DNA of 64,000 bases from Desulfosporosinus nitroreducens (lineage in GTDB: Bacteria > Bacillota > Desulfitobacteriia > Desulfitobacteriales > Desulfitobacteriaceae). Below are positions 27,051 through 35,314 of the stretch, one piece after another (the stretch's first letter is position 1; the number at the start of each line of letters is the position of its first letter). Location of the stretch: assembly GCF_023897015.1 (NCBI RefSeq), contig NZ_JAMHFY010000001.1, forward strand, positions 310,001-374,000. The letters run 5' to 3'. The notes beneath the pieces are model-generated. The model made no database searches. It was not told the DNA's origin and was given only the letters and a program-made list of their open reading frames with translations. The position numbers and the translations under genes are program-made.

Positions 27051-27374
27051 TTAATGCTTTAAACCACTTAAATTTAATCCTATGACTCCAGCCACAATTA
27101 GAAGTATAGAAACTATTTTGAGGGTATTAACTGTTTCGTTAAAAAAAACTATTCCTATTACAGAAATAACCACTATCCCTACCGCTGACCATATTGCATA
27201 TGCCACGCTTACTTCAATTTCTTTTAAAGCCAATGATAACAGCCAAAAACATAAAAAATATGAGACAAACATGCCTATTGCAGGAACAATTTTTGTCAAC
27301 CCATTGGAAAGTTTCATTAAAGTAGTGCCACAAAGTTCAAAAATAATTGCTAAAATCAAATACAGCCAACTCAT
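27051..27374 (-). CDS. SMR family multidrug efflux or transporter subunit
   Basis: The 107-residue protein has four membrane helices. The conserved charge of TM1 is Glu in AIIFELCGTTLMKLS, and the Gly-rich TM4 (SILLIVAGVIGLNLS) and WSAVGIVV fit EmrE/QacE-type small multidrug resistance proteins. TM3 and TM4 allow dimer formation. It has its own GGAG site. It is inserted between ruvX and an aldo/keto reductase in a block that is otherwise well conserved, so it may be a later addition. The substrate is unknown. Confidence 0.88.
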   Translation of the reverse strand: MSWLYLILAIIFELCGTTLMKLSNGLTKIVPAIGMFVSYFLCFWLLSLALKEIEVSVAYAIWSAVGIVVISVIGIVFFNETVNTLKIVSILLIVAGVIGLNLSGLKH

Positions 27375-27432
27375 AAGTTCTCCTTAATCTAACAACATCT
27401 GGCCCTGAATATACTTTTAATCAAGAAATACT

Positions 27433-28377
27433 TCAGACAATTTTTAAACAGAAATGGGGACAAACCCTTCCGCAATACCCACAAAGTACACAAGCCTTGG
27501 CATCAACTACCGATATATTTTCTTCAATACTTAAAGCACCCTGGGGGCAAGCTTCCAAACAAAGCCCACACCCCTGGCACCAATCTGCAATATATAGTTT
27601 CCGTTGCCTATGCTTGACCTTTCTCTGCAACTCCTCTGGGACTTCTTTATCTGCCAACAAGAGGAGATTATAATCCACTTCTTCTTGGCTGGACATTCCC
27701 AGAGCCATGCTCTGAACGCCTGAAACACCTCGGACAAAGGCTACGGCTTTTTCAGGATCGCTTGCTAAATGCCCGCCCCCAAAAACCTTCATAGCATAAA
27801 TCCCTATACCCAGGTCAGATGCAAAGGAAATAGCATCCAGCATCTCGCTTAAGGTGCCATCAATAATCCCCAGACCTTGGTAGTTTAAGATGGGATGGAT
27901 CACATCAAGACCGGGTAACAGCGCACCTGCCCTGACTCCCGCAACAGCATGCGTCGAAATGCCGATCCAGCGAACTATACCCTTTTCCTTTGCTCGCAAG
28001 AGTTCTTCCCAAGCGCCCAGATGTCCTTTCAAGGTTAAAGCACTTTCTTGCTCATGAAGTAAGAAAAAATCAAGGGTATCCCGATTAAGAGCAGTACGCG
28101 CCTTCTCTATGCTTAGGCTCATTTCTTCGGCAGTGACAGAGTACGATTTACTGACGATTCGAGCGTCCTGATGTCCTTTTATGGCTTCAGCAATTTGCCC
28201 ATAGTTATCATATATTTCTGCAGTATCAATCCAATTAACCCCTTGCTCAAGCGCATAGCGCAGAACAGAGATTCCTTCCGCTTCTGTTACACGGCCTTGC
28301 AACGGAGATATTGCCAGACTTCCAAAGCAAACCTCTGAAACGTCTGCTCCCCACAAGCCAAGCTTAACTTGACGCAT
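27433..28377 (-). CDS. Aldo/keto reductase fused to a 2x[4Fe-4S] ferredoxin
   Basis: The 314-residue protein has an N-terminal aldo/keto reductase barrel (DTAEIYDNYGQIAEAI with the catalytic Asp and Tyr, FFLLHEQES, WIGISTHAVAG) and a C-terminal ferredoxin domain with CxxCxxCxxxCP twice (CQGCGLCLEACP and CVLCGYCGRVCP), for two [4Fe-4S] clusters. This fusion is frequent in anaerobes, where ferredoxin may feed electrons to the barrel. The physiological substrate is unknown. It lies downstream of ireB and upstream of the SMR gene. Confidence 0.9.
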   Translation of the reverse strand: MRQVKLGLWGADVSEVCFGSLAISPLQGRVTEAEGISVLRYALEQGVNWIDTAEIYDNYGQIAEAIKGHQDARIVSKSYSVTAEEMSLSIEKARTALNRDTLDFFLLHEQESALTLKGHLGAWEELLRAKEKGIVRWIGISTHAVAGVRAGALLPGLDVIHPILNYQGLGIIDGTLSEMLDAISFASDLGIGIYAMKVFGGGHLASDPEKAVAFVRGVSGVQSMALGMSSQEEVDYNLLLLADKEVPEELQRKVKHRQRKLYIADWCQGCGLCLEACPQGALSIEENISVVDAKACVLCGYCGRVCPHFCLKIV

Positions 28378-28468
28378 TTTAAAACTCCTTTAGTGCATGC
28401 ACTCATTTCGCACTGTACGCTCTAAAGTTGAAACCCTCACCACATTAGTGAGGGTTCAAAGTACATTA

Positions 28469-28723
28469 CTATTTTTCTTGCAAATAGGTTCTAACCAGTT
28501 CTTCGATCAGCTCAAAGCGTTCAAGTTTACGAATCATCGATCTCGCCTGATTGTGGCTGGTAATATATACAGGGTCGCCAGACATGAGATAACCCACCAT
28601 TTGGTTGATCGGGTCATACCCTTTCTCCTGTAACGCGGCATACACCTTCTGCAATATATCGTGGGCTGAAATCGTTTCATCTCCTACAGCCTTAAACATC
28701 ATGGTTTCTTCCATTCGATCCAT
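28469..28723 (-). CDS. ireB: IreB family regulatory phosphoprotein
   Basis: This 84-residue protein has [45 protein letters not shown] and [26 protein letters not shown], nearly diagnostic of IreB/DUF965. In Enterococcus IreB is phosphorylated by the kinase IreK and affects cephalosporin resistance. The start at 28723 has AAAGGTGG 8 nt upstream; a longer frame is not needed. It follows alaS, as in most Firmicutes. Confidence 0.93.
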   Translation of the reverse strand: MDRMEETMMFKAVGDETISAHDILQKVYAALQEKGYDPINQMVGYLMSGDPVYITSHNQARSMIRKLERFELIEELVRTYLQEK

Positions 28724-28803
28724 TTCCCTGTCCACCTTTCGCCTTTTCGTATACGGCTTTTTCAACTTGAATTAGATATTCTTACTCTCAGTATGATTCT
28801 CCT

Positions 28804-31431
28804 CTATTTTTTAAGAAATTCTCTGATAAGATTTGGAACTCGATCTATAGCTTCACCCAATTTACTGGGATCTTTACCGCCGGCCTGTGCCATGTCTGGC
28901 TTACCGCCACCGCTGCCGCCAGTAATTTTGGCTACTTCCTTTATAATCTGTCCTGCATGAAGCCCGCTTAAACCTTTTGGGTTAACAGTTGTAACAAAGT
29001 TAACCTTTCCTTCGCTTACAGCACCTAAGACGATAACTCCAGACTTCATCTTGTCTCGAATTAAATCTGCCATTTGACGAAGACCTTCCATATCCGGCGC
29101 CTGTACTTGGGCAGCTATGACCTGAATTCCATCGACCTCCACAACCCGACTCAATAACCCTCCAACTTCATTCTTGGCAAGCTTTGCTTGGAGTTGTCCG
29201 ATTTCACGTTCAAGGTCTTTTACCTGGGTCATCAGACCATTTACACGCTTCCCAACCTCTAAAGGTTGTGCTTTAAGGTTCTGGGCTACTTCCATTACCT
29301 GCTCATCAAGGGAACGGAAGTATGCCAGGGCTTCAAGACCGGCAACTGCCTCAATCCGACGCAAGCCAGCCCCTATTCCGCCTTCGCTAAGGATTTTTAC
29401 AAGTCCGATTTCTCCTGTGCTGTTAACATGGGTCCCACCGCACAATTCTTGACTGAACATCCCCATACTTACAACCCTGACAGTTTCTCCATATTTCTCT
29501 CCAAAAAGTGCCGTTGCTCCGCTTTGTTTAGCTTCCTTTAAAGACATTTCTGTCGCCTTAACCGGCATATTCTTTAACACAGCTTCATTAATCAGCCCCT
29601 CGACTGCCCTTAAACCATCCGGTGTCATTGGAGAAAAATGCGTAAAATCAAAGCGCAGACGTTCAGGAGTCACTAATGACCCTGCTTGTTGAACGTGGTC
29701 CCCCAAAACCGAGCGCAAAGCAGTCTGAAGAAGGTGGGTCGCGCTGTGATGACGAGTCGTAGCCAGCCGGTCAAAATTATCAATTTCCACTTCTACGGAT
29801 TCCCCGACATGTAATACCCCTGTTTTAACCTCAGCCCGATGATAAAGGGTTCCTGTCACACCTTTTTTGACTTCAAGCACGCGCGCCTCGGCACGGGATG
29901 TTCGGATTACACCCACATCAGACACCTGCCCTCCGCTTTCTGCATAGAAAGGAGTCTCTGAAAGGAAGATCATAACCTCTTCCCCCTCACCAGCGTCCTG
30001 CATCTCTTTGCCATTGACAAACAGGCCTTCAATTCGAGTCGTTAAAGAAACTTTGTCATAGCCAACAAAGGGTGTAGCTCCTAAGGATTTAGCCCTTTCT
30101 ATAAGTTCCGGGCTCTCGACCACAGCACGCATTTGCTGAGATTGTTCTTTCGCTCGGAGACGATGTTCCTCAGAAGCGGTCTGGAAGGTCAGCATATCTA
30201 CGGACAGCCCTTGTTCTTCCAGCATTTCTTCAGTTAACTCTACAGGGAAACCGTAGGTTTCATACAAATAGAAAGCATCGGCTCCAGTTAACACTGTCTC
30301 CCCTTGTTTGATAAGCTCCTTGACCTTTTCCTGCAATAACTGAGTGCCCTGTTCTAAAGTTGCTTGAAAGTTCTTCTCCTCTAAATTTAAGTGACTGAGA
30401 ATAAAGTTCTCGTTCTCTTTGAGCTCCGGATAGGCGTGGGCATAGTCCCTTTGTATAATTTGAAAGGCGGATTCCAAGAAGGGTTTGTCAATCCCTAAGA
30501 GTTTAGCAAACCGAACAGCCCGACGCAATATACGACGAAGGACATATCCTCTGCCTTCATTATTTGGCCGAATTCCATCGGACAACATAAATGAAACCGC
30601 TCGAACGTGATCTGAAACCACTTTTAAAGCTAAGTCATTTTTAGCATTATCCTTATATTTGATTCCAGCTAAGGTTGCGACATGATCAATAATAGGACGG
30701 AATAGATCCGTGTCAAAATTGGTTTCCACACCCTGCATCACAGAGGCGATCCGCTCCAGGCCCATCCCCGTATCAATATTTTGCTTTGGAAGTGGGGTCA
30801 ATACGCCTGCTTCATCACGGTTATATTGCATAAAGACCAAATTCCATATTTCCAAGAACCGATCACAATCACACCCTATAGCACAACCTGGTTTACCACA
30901 CCCTCTGGCTGCACCCAGGTCGACATAAATCTCAGAACAAGGCCCGCAAGGACCTGTCGGACCAGCCGCCCAGAAGTTCTCCGGATCACCTACGATTCGC
31001 TCGGACTTAACACCTGCTTTTTCCCATATTTGTTTGGCATCCTGATCTTCGGGATATATTGTTATCCACAATTTTTCAACCGGGATTTTCAAGACATTGG
31101 TGATATACTCCCAAGCCCAGGGAATTGCTTCCGTTTTAAAGTAATCTCCAAACGAAAAGTTTCCCAACATTTCAAAATATGTATGATGACGAGCAGTTTT
31201 CCCTACTTCCTCGAGATCCGGGGTTCGAACACACTTTTGAGCAGTCGTAGCCCGTGGAAAGGGAGGTTCAACCTGACGTTGGAAATATGGTTTAAAAGGA
31301 ACCATGCCCGCCACTGTTAACAACAATGTCGGATCATCTTTGGGAATAAGCGAAGCACTAGGCAGAATTTTGTGCCCTTTAGCCTCAAAATACTTAAGAA
31401 ACATGTCCCTTAATTCATTGCCTGAATACAA
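28804..31431 (-). CDS. alaS: Alanine--tRNA ligase
   Basis: AlaRS is 875 residues from the TTG start at 31431, preceded by AAAGGGGTG at 6 nt. The catalytic core (PTLLLTVAGMVPFKPYF, TYFEMLGNFSFGDYFK, GPCGPCSEIY), the editing domain (HHSATHLLQTALR, CGGTHVNSTGEIG) and the C-terminal DHHA1 domain (GGSGGGKPDMAQAGG) are all present. The zinc ligands of the editing site (HxxxH and CxxxH) are visible. It is the first gene of a long operon that continues with ireB, an aldo/keto reductase, SMR, ruvX and DUF1292. Its leader carries a degenerate T-box-like element. Confidence 0.97.
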   Translation of the reverse strand: MYSGNELRDMFLKYFEAKGHKILPSASLIPKDDPTLLLTVAGMVPFKPYFQRQVEPPFPRATTAQKCVRTPDLEEVGKTARHHTYFEMLGNFSFGDYFKTEAIPWAWEYITNVLKIPVEKLWITIYPEDQDAKQIWEKAGVKSERIVGDPENFWAAGPTGPCGPCSEIYVDLGAARGCGKPGCAIGCDCDRFLEIWNLVFMQYNRDEAGVLTPLPKQNIDTGMGLERIASVMQGVETNFDTDLFRPIIDHVATLAGIKYKDNAKNDLALKVVSDHVRAVSFMLSDGIRPNNEGRGYVLRRILRRAVRFAKLLGIDKPFLESAFQIIQRDYAHAYPELKENENFILSHLNLEEKNFQATLEQGTQLLQEKVKELIKQGETVLTGADAFYLYETYGFPVELTEEMLEEQGLSVDMLTFQTASEEHRLRAKEQSQQMRAVVESPELIERAKSLGATPFVGYDKVSLTTRIEGLFVNGKEMQDAGEGEEVMIFLSETPFYAESGGQVSDVGVIRTSRAEARVLEVKKGVTGTLYHRAEVKTGVLHVGESVEVEIDNFDRLATTRHHSATHLLQTALRSVLGDHVQQAGSLVTPERLRFDFTHFSPMTPDGLRAVEGLINEAVLKNMPVKATEMSLKEAKQSGATALFGEKYGETVRVVSMGMFSQELCGGTHVNSTGEIGLVKILSEGGIGAGLRRIEAVAGLEALAYFRSLDEQVMEVAQNLKAQPLEVGKRVNGLMTQVKDLEREIGQLQAKLAKNEVGGLLSRVVEVDGIQVIAAQVQAPDMEGLRQMADLIRDKMKSGVIVLGAVSEGKVNFVTTVNPKGLSGLHAGQIIKEVAKITGGSGGGKPDMAQAGGKDPSKLGEAIDRVPNLIREFLKK

Positions 31432-31491
31432 TATGAACACCCCTTTAAATTCAATCAAGAAATAACAGTCAAATTATCCCTTCCGACTGGT

Positions 31492-31575
31492 ATAAAAAAA
31501 TAATCTCTCCCTTTGTCAATCAGGGACGAGATTTTTTCGGGATCACCCTGTATCTTACCGGGCTTGAGCGGTACT
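31492..31575 (-). promoter_or_regulatory. alaS: T-box-like attenuator in the alaS leader, apparently degenerate
   Basis: The minus-strand leader reads ACAGGGTGATCCCGAAAA, then AATCTCGTCCCT, a GATTGACAA loop and AGGGAGAGATT followed by ATTTTTTT. This resembles the 3' half of a T-box (AGGGTGG...CCG and CGTCCCT with a terminator), but the core is TGAT instead of TGGN, so it cannot pair with a tRNA CCA end. No stem I is present in the short leader. It may be a remnant T-box or a simple intrinsic attenuator. Confidence 0.6.
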
Positions 31576-31621
31576 TTCTGACGTAATTATGATAGTAATA
31601 TAAAATTTCCATTGTTTATAA

Positions 31622-31651
31622 AGTATATACAGGGAATGTCTTATTTGTCAA
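31622..31651 (-). promoter_or_regulatory. alaS: Promoter of alaS
   Basis: TTGACA (31646-31651) and TATACT (31622-31627) are 18 nt apart on the minus strand, directly before the alaS leader and after the AI-2E transporter stop. Confidence 0.75.
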
Positions 31652-31656
31652 CTAGA

Positions 31657-32688
31657 TTAGACTTTCGTAGACACCAGCCTGAAATAAATATGTTTAAACA
31701 GTACTCGAATGACCGCAGCTAAAGGGACAGCCAAGAACATGCCCCAGAACCCTGCAATTTCTCCACAAGCTAGAAGTGCAAAAACAACCCAAAGAGGATG
31801 AAGTCCGACACTCTCGCCCATAAGCTTAGGAGATATTATATTCCCTTCAAGCTGTTGCACAAAGAAAATAACCAAGGTAACCTTTAAGGCCATCACCGGA
31901 GAATGAGTTAAAGCTAATAGTATCGCTGGAACTGCCCCAATTGCAGGCCCAAAATAGGGAATTAGGTCAAAAATTCCGCAAACAAGGCCAATCAACAGAG
32001 CATAATCCATGCCAACAAGTTTTACCCCTATACCGATCATTATCCCTACGATCACTGCTACGAATAAATCTCCTCGAACAAATTGCCTTACGACATGATT
32101 AATGTCTTGCCACAACCGTCGCCATTCCATCCTCCAGCGTTGAGGGATAATCCGAAAAAAGCCTTCCCCTAAGCCTTTCCAGTCTGCCAGAATGTAAATG
32201 GCAATAACCGGCGACAACATGTAAAGAGTCACTGAAGACAGTGCCTTTGGCAAGTTATCTAGAAATTGGTTAAGCCGATCAGCAATCATTGTTTCCCCTT
32301 GAATTAAATGTTCATCTAAGACAATCGCAACTCGATTAGGTAACCCTGTTGCCTTAAACTGATTCCGAAACTCTTCGATCATATCCGTAATCGACTGAAT
32401 CGTCTGAGGCAAAATAACCAACAATTTACTTAGTTCATTATAGATTATTGGGATAATAAGGAAAATGGCAGTGGCACAAAAGGCAATAATTAAGATGAAA
32501 ACAATCGCAATAGCTCTATTTCTGCTAATTTTATACCGTTCCAGCACAACAACCAGAGGGTTTAACAAGTACGCCAGCACAAAAGCAAGGAAAAACGGAC
32601 CTAATATTGCCCTCACCCGGAAGAGAATTAGTATTCCCAACAGCAAACACGTTCCCGTAAAAATCCATTTCCAATTTTTAAATTTCAT
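31657..32688 (-). CDS. AI-2E family transporter (permease-like)
   Basis: The protein is about 343 residues from MKFKNWKW, with seven or eight membrane helices. Signatures are RAILGPFFLAFVLAYLLNPLV, YFGPAIGAVPAILLAL, GNIISPKLMGESVGLHPLWVV and MFLAVPLAAVIRVLF, typical of the AI-2E transporter family. Some members export autoinducer-2 or act as ion exporters; here function is not proven. The start is uncertain, because a longer frame to 32763 lacks support. It lies just upstream of the alaS promoter, as in many Clostridia. Confidence 0.9.
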   Translation of the reverse strand: MKFKNWKWIFTGTCLLLGILILFRVRAILGPFFLAFVLAYLLNPLVVVLERYKISRNRAIAIVFILIIAFCATAIFLIIPIIYNELSKLLVILPQTIQSITDMIEEFRNQFKATGLPNRVAIVLDEHLIQGETMIADRLNQFLDNLPKALSSVTLYMLSPVIAIYILADWKGLGEGFFRIIPQRWRMEWRRLWQDINHVVRQFVRGDLFVAVIVGIMIGIGVKLVGMDYALLIGLVCGIFDLIPYFGPAIGAVPAILLALTHSPVMALKVTLVIFFVQQLEGNIISPKLMGESVGLHPLWVVFALLACGEIAGFWGMFLAVPLAAVIRVLFKHIYFRLVSTKV

Positions 32689-32791
32689 AAACCGTGAGAG
32701 TACACTTCCTTTCGAAGATCTGGGACAGAATGAACTTATGTATTTCCCTGAACAACGAAGCACGCTCTTAGAAACGGACTAAAGACAAACT

Positions 32792-32817
32792 AAAAAGCGC
32801 GCGATGCGCGCTTTTTT
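32792..32817. terminator. Bidirectional-type terminator downstream of the zinc-ribbon gene
   Basis: The stem AAAAAGCGCGC / GCGCGCTTTTTT with a 3-nt loop is symmetrical. It ends the Rrf2-isc-mnmA-PRC gene group on the minus strand. Confidence 0.85.
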
Positions 32818-32970
32818 AATCCAGCATTAGTGAAATAGTTTCATATTCTTGACAAACAGGTGCCTACCCTTTTTGAAGGATTCATACTGCGTCGCATCAA
32901 CACTTTTCTATTCTTCGCAAAAAATGAATACCACATTTTTTAAAACCTAATATTCATCGTTCCTTTTTCA

Positions 32971-33174
32971 TTAAATCGGAATTACTTCATCTGCACAAGA
33001 AACAGTGGGATTGAGGCTTGGATCATCCCAAGCCACCAAAGAGCCGTCTTCGGCCAAATCGTAAATTACTACTTTATCAGTTTGAGTCGCAAATTCAACG
33101 CAACAATCCCAACAGTAAAACTGCTCGACTCCAACTTTACCAATGGCTCTTCCACCACAAACTGGACAATTCAT
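32971..33174 (-). CDS. Small zinc-ribbon protein of unknown function
   Basis: This 67-residue protein starts MNCPVCGG and continues FYCWDCCVEF, giving two CxxC pairs that suit a zinc ribbon. The C-terminal half is acidic (YDLAEDGSLVAWDDPSLNPT). Its start overlaps the stop of the PRC-barrel gene by 4 nt, so the two are co-translated. It is a hypothetical protein and I recognise no closer family. Confidence 0.7.
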   Translation of the reverse strand: MNCPVCGGRAIGKVGVEQFYCWDCCVEFATQTDKVVIYDLAEDGSLVAWDDPSLNPTVSCADEVIPI

Positions 33175-33665
33175 GATCGCATTCCCCCTTCATTTGCTTG
33201 ATCCAAGGGGGATACTTGGTTATCAACGATTAAGATATCTTTCCCATCAATCATGACATGCGGCTTTAGAATCGTCCCCCGACCGTGAAGAAGGTCAGCG
33301 AAGAGCCCGTCAGATACCTCGAACCCTACCATTTTTTCTATGGTGTCATCGAGGAAAACATCTTCAATCGTGCCTCTAGCGTCTCCACCTTGAGTATAGA
33401 CTTCATTACCTACTTTGTCAGACCATCTTGTCCCCTTAAGTTCTTCTACTGTTTTTTCATTAACAGTCAGGGCATCTTTACCAACCGTTACAATGGCCTT
33501 CCGAGGAATACCTTTAGCTGAGTGGAAGAAATGTCCGCCTTCAAGAAGAACTCCGACAACCTCATCTTTTTCATTGTCAAGCACCAGATCATGTACCCAA
33601 CCAATTGAATTTCCACTTTTTAAATCCAACACTGGCAATCCGACAATCTCACGTGAGCGTCTCAT
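33171..33665 (-). CDS. PRC-barrel domain protein (YrrD-like)
   Basis: The protein is about 164 residues. Two PRC-barrel repeats are visible: REIVGLPVLDLKSGNSIGWV and EVYTQGGDARGTIEDVFLDD, each with the VxDLvl-type ending. PRC barrels bind partners and RNA in several systems; here the role is unknown. The start MRRSREIVG at 33665 is preferred, with GGAGGTG about 10 nt upstream; a GTG at 33677 sits too close to that site. It lies between mnmA and the zinc-ribbon gene. Confidence 0.82.
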   Translation of the reverse strand: MRRSREIVGLPVLDLKSGNSIGWVHDLVLDNEKDEVVGVLLEGGHFFHSAKGIPRKAIVTVGKDALTVNEKTVEELKGTRWSDKVGNEVYTQGGDARGTIEDVFLDDTIEKMVGFEVSDGLFADLLHGRGTILKPHVMIDGKDILIVDNQVSPLDQANEGGMRS

Positions 33666-33738
33666 TTGTTCTTCCACCTCCGCTAAAAAAATTTCTATCT
33701 ATACTCTGCCCGCCTAAACCAAACTTTATGCATGCGCA

Positions 33739-33777
33739 GGCCAAGGATGGCCAAGTGTCCCTGTAGCCATGGATGGC
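33739..33777. repeat. Dispersed double-palindrome repeat, copy 1
   Basis: GCCAAGGATGGC and GCCATGGATGGC are two near-palindromic dodecamers with a short spacer. A closely similar unit occurs at 43098-43134. It lies in the gap between mnmA and the PRC-barrel gene. Confidence 0.6.
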
Positions 33778-33790
33778 GAGAAGGAAGAAC

Positions 33791-34912
33791 TTACTTCGAC
33801 CCGCGATCTCGGCCGCGAGGATCAGAAATAATCTTCCCCCCGCCAACCACTAAATTTCCTTGATAAAAGACGACTGCCTGTCCTGGAGTCACTGCGCGCT
33901 GTGGTTCATCAAAGCGTACCATCACACCATAACAAGACCCTATTTCGCCAGGGAAAATTGTCGCTGGAGCCCCAGTGGAATTGTAACGAATTTTGGCCTT
34001 AACTTTTAATGGTTCAGTTAAATCGGGTATCGATATCCAGTTGAGATCGATTGCCCAAAGCGTATCCGTATACACATCCCGATCTTCGCCCAGAACAACT
34101 TCATTGCGCTCAGGATTCAGCCCTACCACAAACATTGGTTTACCAAAGGTGACTCCCAGGCCTTTTCGCTGCCCAATTGTGAAGTTAATAATCCCCTCAT
34201 GCCGGCCCAATTTCTTTCCAGCAAGATCTACAAAATCACCCGGCTTGATCGGGACCTCTAATCGCTGCCTCACAAAGGTCGCGTAATCATCATCTGGCAC
34301 AAAACAAATTTCTTGGCTTTCGGGCTTATCTCCAACCCCTAGGCCCCGCTCTCTAGCCATTTCCCGCACATGCTCTTTTTGATATTCTGCTAAAGGAAAA
34401 AGAGTATGTTCCAGCTGTTCCTGGGTTAGCATGTACAGTGCATATGTCTGATCTTTGCGCGCATCTGCACTATTACTTAAAAGAAATCGTTCACTGTTCG
34501 GATCTCGTAACACTTGAGCATAATGGCCGGTTGCTATAAACTCCGCTCCTAATCCACGGGCCTTGCGGAGCATCTCCCCGAATTTTACGTGTTTGTTGCA
34601 TGCCAAGCATGGGTTGGGAGTTTCACCATACAAATAAGACTGCGTGAAATAATCTACTACAGTCTCCTTAAAATACGAACGAAAGTTCATGACGTAATGG
34701 GGAATTCCCAATATAAAGGCAACTCTCCTGGCATCGTCAATAGCCGAGTTCGAGCAACAACCCCCCTCGACTTCCGGACCCGTTGCTTCCCATATCTGCA
34801 TAGTTACCCCAATCACGTCATATCCTTCTTCTTTGAGCAAAGCGGCGGCCATGGAGCTATCCACGCCGCCGCTCATACCCACAACCACTTTAGGTTTTGT
34901 AGTTTGAGTCAT
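33791..34912 (-). CDS. mnmA: tRNA-specific 2-thiouridylase MnmA
   Basis: MnmA inserts the 2-thio group at U34 of Lys, Glu and Gln tRNAs, using sulfur passed from a cysteine desulfurase. The PP-loop is VGMSGGVDSSMAAALL at residues 11-26. The catalytic cysteines are in NPCLACNKHV and ESQEICFVPDDDY. The C-terminal beta domain (GKPMFVVGLNPERNEVVLG) is complete. The gene follows iscU by 7 nt and is in one transcript with iscS, its sulfur donor. Confidence 0.96.
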   Translation of the reverse strand: MTQTTKPKVVVGMSGGVDSSMAAALLKEEGYDVIGVTMQIWEATGPEVEGGCCSNSAIDDARRVAFILGIPHYVMNFRSYFKETVVDYFTQSYLYGETPNPCLACNKHVKFGEMLRKARGLGAEFIATGHYAQVLRDPNSERFLLSNSADARKDQTYALYMLTQEQLEHTLFPLAEYQKEHVREMARERGLGVGDKPESQEICFVPDDDYATFVRQRLEVPIKPGDFVDLAGKKLGRHEGIINFTIGQRKGLGVTFGKPMFVVGLNPERNEVVLGEDRDVYTDTLWAIDLNWISIPDLTEPLKVKAKIRYNSTGAPATIFPGEIGSCYGVMVRFDEPQRAVTPGQAVVFYQGNLVVGGGKIISDPRGRDRGSK

Positions 34913-34919
34913 TCTTCAT

Positions 34920-35297
34920 CTATTCCTTTTTTTGCTGTTTATCGTGATAGTCCCCAATGGCCTTATGAAGTGCATCTGCGGCCAGATTAGAACAATGCAT
35001 TTTAGTTTCTGGAAGGCCTCCTAATGCCTCAGCTACTGCCGCATTGGAGATTACCATAGCTTCGTCAATCGTTTTTCCCTTGACCATTTCCGTAACCATA
35101 CTGCTAGTTGCGACTGCAGCTCCGCAGCCAAAGGTTTTAAATTTTACGTCTTTGATAATGTCCCCTTCGATATCTAAATATATACGCATAATGTCGCCGC
35201 ACTTAGCGTTTCCTACTTCACCGACACCATCTGGATTTTCCATTTCGCCAACGTTGCGTGGATTTGTAAAATGATCCATTACTTTTTCTGTATACAT
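34920..35297 (-). CDS. iscU: Fe-S cluster scaffold protein IscU/NifU N-terminal type
   Basis: The 125-residue scaffold has YTEKVMDHFTNPRNVGEME at the N-terminus and three conserved cysteines in NAKCGD, TFGCGAA and KMHCSNLA that hold the nascent cluster. It has the Asp after the first Cys, as in IscU. It accepts sulfur from the adjacent desulfurase. It lies 17 nt after iscS and 7 nt before mnmA, so this operon serves both Fe-S assembly and tRNA thiolation. Confidence 0.95.
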   Translation of the reverse strand: MYTEKVMDHFTNPRNVGEMENPDGVGEVGNAKCGDIMRIYLDIEGDIIKDVKFKTFGCGAAVATSSMVTEMVKGKTIDEAMVISNAAVAEALGGLPETKMHCSNLAADALHKAIGDYHDKQQKKE

Positions 35298-35314
35298 TTC
35301 TTCCTCACTCCTTA

